64,000 nt of DNA from a virus. A program made the translations under genes and the position numbers. Position 1 is the stretch's first letter; the number at the start of each line of letters is the position of its first letter. Under the pieces are notes generated by a model that saw nothing but the letters and a program-made list of their open reading frames with translations, ran no database searches and was not told the DNA's origin. The stretch lies in the IMG/VR virus record IMGVR_UViG_3300043395_004689, positions 39,159 through 103,158 of that record; one strand, 5' to 3'. Shown in pieces: positions 8,299 to 16,184 of this stretch.

Positions 8299-9042
8299 AT
8301 GGAACCAATTAATCAAGATCAATCAGCAATAGTACAGGGCAGTGGCCCCAGTGGAACACGACAAGGCATTGGCGGATTTAATCCCTTGCTTCTAGCTGCC
8401 GAAATGTCTCTTAGTCAACTTGGAAATTTTGAACCGCTGGAATATCGCTTAGACTATCATGCGATACAATCTACTATTATGCAAAAGTACAGCAACGATT
8501 GGGTGCCGTACCTACCGCGCACAGATCGTCCAAACAATCGTAAAGCACTTACTCTTACAACGCTAGAAGGATGGGACCACAAAGCTTTACCAAGCCTAGC
8601 CGAAGCCACACAGAAGCTGGGCAGACCAGTTAAAGAAACCGAATTCTGTCATCCCACACAATTATATAAAGATTGTGATCAAGCATTTCCTGGAAACCTA
8701 AGCCTTAAAGAATTTCTAGACGAGTGGCAACCACTGGGTAGAACTTTTATTGTTAACAGCGGTATTGGTGGATATTTTGTTCCGCATCGAGATCATCCAG
8801 GTATGCCTAGACCAGTGTTTCGTTTAGTGGCATTTTTAAAGAACTGCGGGCCTTTGGAATATGACTGGTGGATGGATGACCGCAAGGCCAACATTGAATT
8901 AGGTCGAGTTTATTATGTCAACACTCGTATGACACATAGAACAATTAGTTGGACAGAAGATAGTTGGCATCTTATTATTAATGTTCCTTTTACTGTAGGA
9001 AATGTAGATAAGTTACTAAGACATTTACAGCATAGACATTAA
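8299..9042 (+). CDS. 2OG-Fe(II) oxygenase, Asp/Asn hydroxylase-like
   Basis: A 247-residue protein with IGGYFVPHRDHPGMPRPVFR (HxD, then Arg), and RVYYVNTRMTHRTISW giving the distal His and nearby Arg, followed by the core strand WHLIINVPF. This is the clearest jelly-roll pattern of the cluster. ATG 8299 is preferred to an upstream in-frame TTG. It is followed after one base by the QueC-like gene, so the two may act in one pathway, although nothing in the sequence proves this. Confidence 0.65.
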   Translation: MEPINQDQSAIVQGSGPSGTRQGIGGFNPLLLAAEMSLSQLGNFEPLEYRLDYHAIQSTIMQKYSNDWVPYLPRTDRPNNRKALTLTTLEGWDHKALPSLAEATQKLGRPVKETEFCHPTQLYKDCDQAFPGNLSLKEFLDEWQPLGRTFIVNSGIGGYFVPHRDHPGMPRPVFRLVAFLKNCGPLEYDWWMDDRKANIELGRVYYVNTRMTHRTISWTEDSWHLIINVPFTVGNVDKLLRHLQHRH

Positions 9043-9043
9043 C

Positions 9044-9694
9044 ATGATTATTTTCAGCGGGCCAGATAACGACAAGCGAGAAATTAAAGTCGAGCTACCG
9101 GCGCACCATCAACGCATAGGTGTAATGCTTAGTGGTGGCGCAGATAGTGCAATACTCTTGTATATTCTTGCACTTGAACTCAAGATGTCTGGCAGCAAAC
9201 AGGAACTAATTACATTGACTGTGCCTAGAGCCGACGGGGCAAGTAACTATGTTGATGCAATTGTCAACAAGGTAAATGAGTTAGTACCAGGTGTAAACAT
9301 TCCTTTGCCAATACGCTTAGGTGATCCAACAGTACATCATAGCCAGCAAGGTAAATCAGGCGAAATAGCTGCCAGACAACATCATAATATTGAGCATATC
9401 TTCTATGGTAGCCAAGCACATCCTCCTGTGCCTATGCCGGGCGAGTACCCAGGCAGACCCGATCGCACTGAATACACAAACAATCAAGGCATAGTCACAA
9501 CAACATGTCCATTTGCACTACTTGATAAGCGTCATACCATAGACCTCTACGAAATATTTCAAGTATGGCCCTTGATTGAGCTAACTCACTCTTGCACACA
9601 CCGCACTGAAGGACGCTGTGGTGAGTGTTATAACTGTAAAGAGCGTGCCTGGGCTATGGAAGCACTGGGCTACACAGATCCAGGTAGACTATAA
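9044..9694 (+). CDS. queC: QueC-like 7-cyano-7-deazaguanine synthase / PP-loop enzyme
   Basis: A 216-residue ATP-pyrophosphatase. The PP-loop SGGADSA lies near residue 30 and the C-terminal zinc site reads C-T-H-R-T-E-G-R-C-G-E-C-Y-N-C-K-E-R, the QueC Cys cluster. QueC turns 7-carboxy-7-deazaguanine into preQ0. QueD and a queuosine-precursor transporter are encoded 16 kb away, so the phage seems to make or gather 7-deazaguanines for tRNA or for DNA modification. Some central residues differ from cellular QueC, and another PP-loop activity cannot be excluded. Its end overlaps the converging oxygenase gene by six bases. Confidence 0.75.
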   Translation: MIIFSGPDNDKREIKVELPAHHQRIGVMLSGGADSAILLYILALELKMSGSKQELITLTVPRADGASNYVDAIVNKVNELVPGVNIPLPIRLGDPTVHHSQQGKSGEIAARQHHNIEHIFYGSQAHPPVPMPGEYPGRPDRTEYTNNQGIVTTTCPFALLDKRHTIDLYEIFQVWPLIELTHSCTHRTEGRCGECYNCKERAWAMEALGYTDPGRL

Positions 9695-10393
9695 TCTACT
9701 AGTGAAAATACTAAGGCCTAGTTTTTTAGCTACACCCTGCCGCGGAAATGCGCTACTGACATGTAGGCGGTCACGTGGGAATGTAATTGGTGTACCGGGT
9801 ATCCATTGAAAAACTTTATCTACTGTTAGCCCGTAAAAGTTTTTCATATTAAGATGCGGACAATGTTCTAGCAGTATGCCATCAACACTAGAGATTTCGT
9901 CTAAATTACCAACCCCTTCATTGTAATAGTCTCTAACCACTACATTGTATTCGTTTGGTTCAGTGTCTTCTCCGCTTAGAAAAAATGCTGCTGGTCCAGA
10001 CCATGTTTGATTTAGAACTAAAAATTTTACTCGATCAAATCTTGGAACAACATTGGGCTTGGGCGTAAAGCGCAAGGGAAATACAAATGTTTGCCAAACT
10101 TTTTCTGGACCTTCTTTACCGGTGTCTGCGTGAACACGATAGCCTGTTTCAGTTTCAAAGAAATTACCTCCAGCTACAGTCCATGAGTCTTGGCCCAAAA
10201 CCTTATCAATAATGGGCTTGACTATTTCCATTGCAGGACCAAGATCCAATCCAAATTTTCTACCTGGATACTCTTGTAATTTTGAATTGTTTTCAAAACA
10301 AGCTATTAGCCCGTTGAGTTGGTCCTGATTTAACGGATCAAGTATGCGCGGTTCAATCATACGATATTTAGTTGACAAAATAAGCAATTTCAT
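9689..10393 (-). CDS. 2OG-Fe(II) oxygenase-like protein
   Basis: A 234-residue protein on the minus strand. Features: GYRVHADTGKEG (HxD), a long strand-rich middle, and PRDRLHVSSAFPRQGVAKKL with a distal His and basic residues, followed by the final strand LGLSIFTSR. This matches 2OG oxygenases found in T4-like aquatic phages. The gene converges on the QueC-like gene, and its first codons overlap a plus-strand promoter for the serine hydrolase. An in-frame ATG ten codons downstream is a possible alternative start. Confidence 0.6.
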   Translation of the reverse strand: MKLLILSTKYRMIEPRILDPLNQDQLNGLIACFENNSKLQEYPGRKFGLDLGPAMEIVKPIIDKVLGQDSWTVAGGNFFETETGYRVHADTGKEGPEKVWQTFVFPLRFTPKPNVVPRFDRVKFLVLNQTWSGPAAFFLSGEDTEPNEYNVVVRDYYNEGVGNLDEISSVDGILLEHCPHLNMKNFYGLTVDKVFQWIPGTPITFPRDRLHVSSAFPRQGVAKKLGLSIFTSRL

Positions 10394-10400
10394 TTACACT
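10372..10400 (+). promoter_or_regulatory. sigma70-type promoter for the secreted hydrolase
   Basis: TTGACA and TACACT with 17-base spacing, lying over the start codon of the minus-strand oxygenase. Predicted transcription start is near 10407. Confidence 0.7.
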
Positions 10401-10431
10401 ATGATTATCGTTGATGACTAGAGGTTCAGCT

Positions 10432-11595
10432 ATGAAAAGAATTTGGCATTATTTTGCGGTCACTGCCGTTGTTGCGGCAGCTTTGTTTCCAACTGCAACG
10501 CAGGCTCAAACACTGCCTAGGACCAGTGATAACCGGCCCACACTACCGGATAATCTTCTCTTAGGAAATCCTTCTCGGCATCATTACCAAACTGCAACAG
10601 CACTAGCGCCTTCTACTCTGGTATTCCGCGAGCCGCGCGGCCGCGAAATAGAAATTGTAGCAAGAGCCCAGCAACTACTGGCCAACAGCGAATCCAAAAG
10701 CTTTGCACTGATCAATGGCAATGAGGTAGTGTGGGTTGGCTACAAGTCTCCTGCATCAAGTAATTCTAGATTTCTTAGCATGAGTGTTGGCAAAACTGTT
10801 ACGGCCATGGCCGTAGGAGCCGCCATATGTGAAGGACGACTACAGTCCAGCTCCCGAGTAGGAGACCTGGTACCCGAACTGGCAGACACTCACTTGGGCA
10901 AGTCTACTGTAACTGATCTTCTTCGCATGAGTAGCGGCACACAGGAAGCCGCCAGTGATTCTACCATTGAAACCCCAGCACAACGAGATGCCATATTTGC
11001 CGGGCGAATGAGTTATCTAGATCTACTACGCACCGAGCGAGCAAGTTCGCAACATCGTAGTTTATTTGGTGGACGGCAACCTGGTGAGACATTTTCTTAT
11101 GGCACCACAGATCCTCTGACATTAGCAGTCATGATTAATCGAGCAACTGGTTCAACCTATGCTCAGTATGTTGAACAGAAAGTTTTGATTCCTGCAGGAA
11201 TTGCACGACCTGGCGCAATTGGCCAAGATCATTTTGGTTATGGGCAAGGAGCAGGCAATGTTAGATTGACCATGGAAGATTGGATTAGGTTTGCCGTCTG
11301 GGTCAAGTCCAGCTCACTGAAAAATGATTGCTTTGGCGACTATGTGCGCGAAGCTACACGAACACAGATTTCCAATTCTTCTCGCACTTCGGGCGCAGCC
11401 TTCTCTGGATATGGTTATTTGATCTGGACTGATAATCAGTACAGTACTAGAGACAGCTTCTGGGCCAGTGGCTATGGTGGCCAACGCATTGGTTGGAATC
11501 GGTCCAACAACCGTATGATGGTTGTGTTTAGCAACGAGCAGAGCCATGTTGTTGACCTGTACCGGCTCTATGCAGATTGGGCCGCACTACGATAA
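10432..11595 (+). CDS. Secreted serine hydrolase, beta-lactamase/DD-peptidase fold
   Basis: A 387-residue protein with a signal peptide (basic MKR, hydrophobic core, cut near T-Q-A-Q-T) and the S-x-x-K nucleophile motif S-V-G-K in FLSMSVGKTVTAM, followed by the family motif DLLRMSSGTQ and FSYGTTDPL. It resembles class-C-like hydrolases and 6-aminohexanoate-dimer hydrolases more than true antibiotic-resistance enzymes. It would act in the periplasm. Its phage role is unknown: peptidoglycan or envelope ester/amide cleavage, or superinfection control. ATG 10432 is preferred because GAGG precedes it and gives a clean signal peptide. Confidence 0.82.
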   Translation: MKRIWHYFAVTAVVAAALFPTATQAQTLPRTSDNRPTLPDNLLLGNPSRHHYQTATALAPSTLVFREPRGREIEIVARAQQLLANSESKSFALINGNEVVWVGYKSPASSNSRFLSMSVGKTVTAMAVGAAICEGRLQSSSRVGDLVPELADTHLGKSTVTDLLRMSSGTQEAASDSTIETPAQRDAIFAGRMSYLDLLRTERASSQHRSLFGGRQPGETFSYGTTDPLTLAVMINRATGSTYAQYVEQKVLIPAGIARPGAIGQDHFGYGQGAGNVRLTMEDWIRFAVWVKSSSLKNDCFGDYVREATRTQISNSSRTSGAAFSGYGYLIWTDNQYSTRDSFWASGYGGQRIGWNRSNNRMMVVFSNEQSHVVDLYRLYADWAALR

Positions 11596-11598
11596 TCT

Positions 11599-11645
11599 GC
11601 TAAGTTGTTGATTTTAAAGCGGTTTTTTGTTGTAAAAATACCACA
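11599..11645 (+). repeat. AT-rich repeat boxes upstream of an early promoter
   Basis: GCTAAGTTGTTGATTTT (11599-11615) and TTGTAAAAATACCACA (11630-11645) are variants of boxes found again at 53.6 and 55.3 kb, each time just upstream of a CGG-TTGACC promoter. Confidence 0.65.
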
Positions 11646-11660
11646 AAAATAGCCCAAAAA

Positions 11661-11693
11661 ACGGTTGACCTTTAGGTACAATGAGCCTATACT
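11661..11693 (+). promoter_or_regulatory. Early promoter, CGG-TTGACC family
   Basis: ACGG-TTGACC, 17 bases, TATACT, preceded by an A-tract (CCCAAAAA). Three further copies of this promoter type occur in the window. It drives the cluster of small genes that follows. Confidence 0.8.
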
Positions 11694-11724
11694 ATAGGCA
11701 TAGTGTAAGAAAAAGGAGCCAAAA

Positions 11725-11895
11725 ATGAAAGTTGAAACTGCAATTAAACAGATCCAAAACGAAGCCAAGTTTTTGGGCATGGAATTTTTGGATGTGATCC
11801 AAGATGTAGAAAAGTTTGGTCGCATGATTTACAGCGAACGGGTAGTTGAAGCTGTTCGCATTGTTCGTGAAAAAGCCCCTCATATCTTTGCCTAA
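11725..11895 (+). CDS. Small unknown protein (56 aa)
   Basis: A 56-residue helical, charged protein beginning MKVETAIKQI. It has a good AAGGAG Shine-Dalgarno and is the first gene after the early promoter, which makes an early host-takeover role plausible. No homologue recognised. Confidence 0.7.
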   Translation: MKVETAIKQIQNEAKFLGMEFLDVIQDVEKFGRMIYSERVVEAVRIVREKAPHIFA

Positions 11896-11905
11896 GGAGA
11901 TCCAC

Positions 11906-12178
11906 ATGTCAGCACTTCAAAAGTTCATTGATCAGAAGAACCATTGGAATAGTTTTTTCAATGGTGAGCAGTACGAAATCCGTACCGCCCAAGGCCGTCA
12001 GCGAGTTGCTGACATGATTGACTCGGCTCTGAGTCCTGAAAATCTGACCTGTGATGGCGAGCTGCCTCGCAGTGAAGTTAACCGCCGCTATCGTGAATTG
12101 ATGTCTGCGGCTCGTGCTCTCTATAAGCTTGATCCTAAGGTCAAGTTTTATGAGTGGTCCAGTGAAATTGAGGCCTGA
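11906..12178 (+). CDS. Small unknown protein (90 aa)
   Basis: No family recognised. Soluble, mixed charge, with GRQRVADMIDSALSP and a helical C-terminal half. ATG 11906 follows AAGGAG at good spacing. Second gene of the early-type cluster, two bases ahead of the next start. Confidence 0.7.
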   Translation: MSALQKFIDQKNHWNSFFNGEQYEIRTAQGRQRVADMIDSALSPENLTCDGELPRSEVNRRYRELMSAARALYKLDPKVKFYEWSSEIEA

Positions 12179-12180
12179 TC

Positions 12181-12408
12181 ATGAAAACCATTTTTGAAAT
12201 TTTTCCGGGCATCCAGGTCTATGACAAGGAGCCTGTTGAAGTGGCTAACCCTTTCAGCGGCGAAACTGCAATCCTTGAACCCGAGGAAGTTGCAGTATAC
12301 GATTACATCAAGGGCTGTGAAATGGTCAGCGACTATGATGGGGTGCGCCGTGGCCTGGATTGGTTTAGCCGCAAGAACCCCGAAGCTTATATGACCCTCT
12401 TGGATTAA
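12181..12408 (+). CDS. Small acidic unknown protein (75 aa)
   Basis: No family recognised. Acidic, with many Glu and Asp residues. It follows the previous stop after two bases and is in the same early-type transcription unit. Confidence 0.65.
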   Translation: MKTIFEIFPGIQVYDKEPVEVANPFSGETAILEPEEVAVYDYIKGCEMVSDYDGVRRGLDWFSRKNPEAYMTLLD

Positions 12409-12419
12409 GGAGAAGACGC

Positions 12420-12620
12420 ATGGGGTATGCTATACTGCCTGCTCGTGATAACAAATGGCAACCTAGGAAGGGACTGGAAGGCCCTTTCTGGTATGTTGAC
12501 CGTGTATTGTATTATGATCCTCGGGCTGGTCAGTACTGGGATCCAACCACAGACTTCTATGTTGAGCAGGATGAAATGGATCTGCTTCAACAGCGAGTCA
12601 TTGACATTCTAGCAAGGTAA
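12420..12620 (+). CDS. Small unknown protein (66 aa)
   Basis: No family recognised; rich in aromatic residues (WYVDRVLYYDPRAGQYWDP) with an acidic helical C-terminus. AAGGAG lies eight bases ahead of ATG 12420; ATG 12426 is an alternative. Confidence 0.65.
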   Translation: MGYAILPARDNKWQPRKGLEGPFWYVDRVLYYDPRAGQYWDPTTDFYVEQDEMDLLQQRVIDILAR

Positions 12621-12625
12621 TTGAA

Positions 12626-13306
12626 ATGCCTCCTGGAGTTCAAATTAGTCAACAAGATGCATGGGCTTTGGTAGCTTATGCTGACCGCATCAACAAGGGC
12701 CAGTATGTAAAGTTTCCCGAGTTTGATCAGGATACTGGCAAAATTTCAGTACAACCAAATCGCGACATTATCAAAGAGCAACTTCGTTGCGAAATGGCAA
12801 ATGTTACAGACGCCGATCGCGCTCTGGGTGTAAAAATGTATGAGCATTTTCAAGGCTTGGCATTTACTGCATTGGGAGGTGGCGGCCAACCTCTGCGAGA
12901 GTACGACCAAAAGATCATTAACTTGATCAGCAAAGACACCATGCCGGCTGGCATCAGTATGGTTTACCTAGCCCCAATGGGTGCTCGCTATTGGCGAGAA
13001 ATCAAGCGAGAAGAACAAACTGAAATTCAGGAAAAGATTGGCGCTACCAGCACACATCAGGGCTCAGTTGGAGGACCGTATGCTGGTAAAGTAGTAGTAC
13101 TATCAAAGTTTATGGGAAAGCTATTTCCTGGCTCAGTGGTTAAGGCCACTGACGGTACTAACCTTTATTTTTGGACCAGCAGTAAGACTGTTGATGTATG
13201 GCCCGATTCGCCAGAACCTTTTACAATCTCTGCTTCAGTTAAAGCACATGGAAGCACAAGAGAAGGTCACCCCGAAACAAGGCTAACTAGAGTAAAGATT
13301 ACATAA
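12626..13306 (+). CDS. Unknown protein (226 aa)
   Basis: Not recognised. A soluble protein with a helical N-terminal half and a strand-rich C-terminal half (GKVVVLSKFMGKLFPGSVVKATDGTNLYFW) that could be an OB- or SH3-like barrel, which would suit nucleic-acid binding. Last gene before a strong terminator, so it closes the early-type cluster. Confidence 0.6.
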   Translation: MPPGVQISQQDAWALVAYADRINKGQYVKFPEFDQDTGKISVQPNRDIIKEQLRCEMANVTDADRALGVKMYEHFQGLAFTALGGGGQPLREYDQKIINLISKDTMPAGISMVYLAPMGARYWREIKREEQTEIQEKIGATSTHQGSVGGPYAGKVVVLSKFMGKLFPGSVVKATDGTNLYFWTSSKTVDVWPDSPEPFTISASVKAHGSTREGHPETRLTRVKIT

Positions 13307-13321
13307 CAAAAATCAAACTAC

Positions 13322-13348
13322 AAATCCTGCTCCGGCAGGATTTTTTTT
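13322..13348 (+). terminator. Rho-independent terminator
   Basis: AAATCCTGC-TCCG-GCAGGATTT: nine-base-pair stem, TCCG tetraloop, and a run of eight T. Confidence 0.93.
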
Positions 13349-13386
13349 GAGTAAACATTCAGCTATCAAGATTGCTACATACAAAC

Positions 13387-13938
13387 ATGTTCGCACCTCC
13401 ACACATTATTAACTACATCAAAGACTCTATTCCTGTATACGCAGATTGGCCAGCGGCAGGAGTACAATACAAAAATACCGTTGAACTTTTAAAGAATCCA
13501 ACGGCATTTGGATACAGTATCGACTGGTTCACCACCCTAGGAAGAACTGTTGGCGCTCAAGCTATTTTTGCCGCAGATGCTCGAGGTTTTATCTGGGGAT
13601 CAGCAACAGCTCGTGATCTAAGACTGCCCATGCATGTGGTACGCAAGCCAGGAAAGTTACCAGGGCTGGTTTGGTCTCAAGAGTATGCCTTAGAGTACGG
13701 CACGGACAAGCTAGAGCTGGGTTGTATTGAACTTGATAGACATCGTCCTGTTTTAATCATTGACGATGTGCTGGCCACTGGCGGAACGGCTGAAGCTATT
13801 TGTAAACTGTTGCACAACAATTTAGGTATAGATTACAGTCTGATGACTGTGGCTGTATTAATTAACCTGGGATTTCTGGGTGGGGATGCAAAATTGACTT
13901 CCATGGGCGTAAAGGTTCATGGACTGATATATGAATGA
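13387..13938 (+). CDS. Adenine-phosphoribosyltransferase-like enzyme
   Basis: A 183-residue type I phosphoribosyltransferase. The PRPP loop is V-L-I-I-D-D-V-L-A-T-G-G-T, and the N-terminal I-P-V-Y-A-D-W-P-A-A-G-V-Q-Y-K-N matches the adenine phosphoribosyltransferase pattern (P-x-P-x-x-G-I-x-F-x-D). It would turn a free purine base plus PRPP into a nucleotide. It overlaps by eight bases with a nucleosidase gene that can release adenine, which strongly suggests a salvage pair. ATG 13387 is chosen over an upstream TTG. Confidence 0.78.
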   Translation: MFAPPHIINYIKDSIPVYADWPAAGVQYKNTVELLKNPTAFGYSIDWFTTLGRTVGAQAIFAADARGFIWGSATARDLRLPMHVVRKPGKLPGLVWSQEYALEYGTDKLELGCIELDRHRPVLIIDDVLATGGTAEAICKLLHNNLGIDYSLMTVAVLINLGFLGGDAKLTSMGVKVHGLIYE

Positions 13939-14476
13939 TATTATATTGTTTGCGCTAGAAGACGAGGCTCCGGGTCTTTTCAAAGAGCTAGACAACATAT
14001 TTTGCATTGGGGTTGGCAAGGTAAACGCAGCCATCAATACCACAAGACTTTGCAACACTTATCGGCCCAAAAGAATCATTAACATGGGCACAGCCGGTGG
14101 CATTAGATTGGGGCATGGCATACATCGCATCAATACAGTATGGCAACATGATGTGAACTTGATGGCCTTGGGCATGAAGCCTGGTATCCACTTTAATGAC
14201 TCTGAAAGTATGATTATAATGCCGGGCGTTGGCAAGACCTGTGCCAGTGGAGATATTTTTATCACTGAGCCAAATAAATTACGAGTAGAGTGCGATGTTG
14301 TTGATATGGAAGCATACAGCGTTGCTAAGGTAGCAAACAAACTTGTCACTGATATCGAAATATGGAAATATATAAGTGACCCAGCAGACGCAGGGGCCGG
14401 AAAAACTTGGAAGGAACAAGTAGCAGCCGGTGAACCTTATTATAGAAAAATATTAAAAGAGCTAGGAGCAATCTAA
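13931..14476 (+). CDS. MTA/SAH nucleosidase-like purine nucleosidase
   Basis: A 181-residue member of the nucleoside phosphorylase/nucleosidase superfamily. Seen: L-F-A-L-E-D-E-A-P-G near the start, NMGTAGGI, VVDMEAYSVAKV (ribose-binding M-E) and I-S-D-P-A-D holding the catalytic Asp. These match 5'-methylthioadenosine/S-adenosylhomocysteine nucleosidase, which releases adenine. It is about 50 residues shorter than bacterial enzymes. Coupled to the phosphoribosyltransferase gene upstream. Confidence 0.75.
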   Translation: MNDIILFALEDEAPGLFKELDNIFCIGVGKVNAAINTTRLCNTYRPKRIINMGTAGGIRLGHGIHRINTVWQHDVNLMALGMKPGIHFNDSESMIIMPGVGKTCASGDIFITEPNKLRVECDVVDMEAYSVAKVANKLVTDIEIWKYISDPADAGAGKTWKEQVAAGEPYYRKILKELGAI

Positions 14477-15075
14477 TGAATGGACCGACTGGATTTGCTG
14501 AAATGTTTCTCTGGTACGACGGAAATCCCAACAACGAAGACCGAGCCGGAATGACAGTGGTCTTAGAAGAAGGCGACAAAGTTAGGGTAGCAGATAAGCC
14601 ATACGATGCTCGTTACACGGAGCAGATCATAGGCGTTATTGGCGGAGACAATACCTCAGTGAGTGCAATAAGCAATGCATCACCGGAGGAGTGGCATGGC
14701 AAACATCTTCGAGATCCTTTTAATAGATTACTCTGGGAACCACAGGTAATGGTTGAATGGATCGTCGACGGATTTAGGCATTGGTATGAAGCCGACCGCA
14801 TACCAGAAGGAGTTGTAGTACCTGCTAATGCTACCTATTACCGCAACGAGTGGAATGGATACAAACTGCAAAGACAAATACTGTCTGAAGAATTTAAAAA
14901 TCCCGGCAAGCCTGTTGCCCCTTATTTGCCTAGATGGGAGCGTCAAGAATGGGCCATTGTAATTTTGCTAGGTCGTGCTGTAGTACGCAACAACCAATTA
15001 ACAAATCCTGGTTGGAAAAAGATTAGATCTATCAGCGATGGTACAGTAGCACTATCCGAGTGGCTAATAAAATAA
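14476..15075 (+). CDS. Peptidase-G2-like (autoproteolytic tail domain) protein
   Basis: A 199-residue protein resembling the IMC/peptidase G2 C-terminal domain of phage tail proteins: I-G-V-I-G-G-D-N-T-S, EWHGKHLRDPFNRLLWEP, NEWNGYKLQRQ, LPRWERQEWAIVILLGRAVVR and a terminal DISDGTV..WLIK-like end. In tail spikes this domain trims itself off after trimer folding. Here it stands alone in a metabolic gene cluster, which is odd; it may be a virion protein. It overlaps the nucleosidase stop by one base. Confidence 0.55.
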   Translation: MNGPTGFAEMFLWYDGNPNNEDRAGMTVVLEEGDKVRVADKPYDARYTEQIIGVIGGDNTSVSAISNASPEEWHGKHLRDPFNRLLWEPQVMVEWIVDGFRHWYEADRIPEGVVVPANATYYRNEWNGYKLQRQILSEEFKNPGKPVAPYLPRWERQEWAIVILLGRAVVRNNQLTNPGWKKIRSISDGTVALSEWLIK

Positions 15076-15086
15076 AAAGGACTACC

Positions 15087-15329
15087 ATGAAAGAAAATCA
15101 CTATGAAATTGTAAACACTATTATCATGGGAAGTCTCAAAGAGATGCTGACCAATTCAGATCTAACCTACATCAGTCAGACTAGCCCTCAACATTCTCAC
15201 CTAAGAAACCCTGGTGAAAAATATGTGCTAGATTTGATCAAGTCAGTGCTGCCTTTGCTAGTCAATGCCCACGCACTAACAGCCAAAGAAAATGCTGAAT
15301 TGCTTATGTTGGACAAACTGAGTAAATAA
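15087..15329 (+). CDS. Small helical unknown protein (80 aa)
   Basis: No family recognised. Mostly helical with a hydrophobic C-terminal half (VLDLIKSVLPLLVNAHALT). ATG 15087 follows AAGGACTACC. It sits between the G2-like and TauD-like genes. Confidence 0.6.
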   Translation: MKENHYEIVNTIIMGSLKEMLTNSDLTYISQTSPQHSHLRNPGEKYVLDLIKSVLPLLVNAHALTAKENAELLMLDKLSK

Positions 15330-15332
15330 TGG

Positions 15333-16184
15333 ATGCAAACCAAAGACATCTACACCCAATGGGGTACGGAATTTACAGACATCTCTGATCTGTTTTCTCA
15401 GGATGTAGTTGAACTGCGAAAACTTTTATATCAGCGCAAGATGCTGGTATTTCATGCTCCGGACTGGACTGAACTAGAATATTGGCGTTTTCTTACTCTT
15501 TGGGGTTCTCCTTGGGAAAGAGAAGAGTATATTAAAAGCACAGAGCGGTGGAAAGCAATTCCTGATCCTGGCTCTGGAAAATATCGCTACATCACCTGGA
15601 TGAGCAACAGGCTCAGCAAGAGGTTGCAAGATTTTGCAATGCCTTGGCATGCTGACATTGCTAATCGCGTGACAGGAATCAACTTCCCTCATCGCTGTAT
15701 CTATATGAAGACTGTGCCAAATCCTGAGGCAGGATTTACATACTGGCTAGACATGGAATTGGCTTACCCTGAAGTGCATCCTAAATTGCGGCAACGATGG
15801 GAATCAAAGACTGTGGTTCAACAAAACTGGCACCACCCAGGCAAGGATATTGTGCAAGTAAGTGCCATGAAACAACATCCCATTACTGGCCGCTGGAGCC
15901 CTAGATGTAATTATCACGGGGTCAGCGATAGCTGGATCTTAGATATCATTGACTCAAACGGCAACAGCTACGGCACTGGAATTGTAGAAGAGCTCATGGA
16001 AGCCATGGCTGAAATCAAAGACTGTGTCTATGAAATGCGTTGGCAACCCAACGACATTGTTCTCTATGACAATTGGCCCTTTGTGCATAGAAGAACCGCC
16101 CCAAACCTCAAAGAAGGTCAAGAGCGGTTAATGTGGCGTGCCAATATTGATCACGATCCTAGCATCAAGGAACTGCTGGATTAA
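15333..16184 (+). CDS. TauD/TfdA-like 2OG-Fe(II) dioxygenase
   Basis: A 283-residue enzyme with the TauD-type metal motif W-H-A-D (HxD, about residue 108) and the distal His in YDNWPFVHRRTAPN, followed by RLMWRANI containing the 2OG-binding Arg. The family hydroxylates small carboxylates, taurine and related molecules. The true substrate is unknown. This is a second structural branch of 2OG enzymes in the window, different from the Asp/Asn-hydroxylase-like ones. Its end overlaps the converging HNH gene by four bases. Confidence 0.72.
   Translation: MQTKDIYTQWGTEFTDISDLFSQDVVELRKLLYQRKMLVFHAPDWTELEYWRFLTLWGSPWEREEYIKSTERWKAIPDPGSGKYRYITWMSNRLSKRLQDFAMPWHADIANRVTGINFPHRCIYMKTVPNPEAGFTYWLDMELAYPEVHPKLRQRWESKTVVQQNWHHPGKDIVQVSAMKQHPITGRWSPRCNYHGVSDSWILDIIDSNGNSYGTGIVEELMEAMAEIKDCVYEMRWQPNDIVLYDNWPFVHRRTAPNLKEGQERLMWRANIDHDPSIKELLD

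Noticed and set aside
10432-11595. Calling the secreted hydrolase an antibiotic-resistance beta-lactamase
   Set aside because: Only the SxxK motif and general fold are supported; surrounding motifs fit other class-C-like hydrolases.
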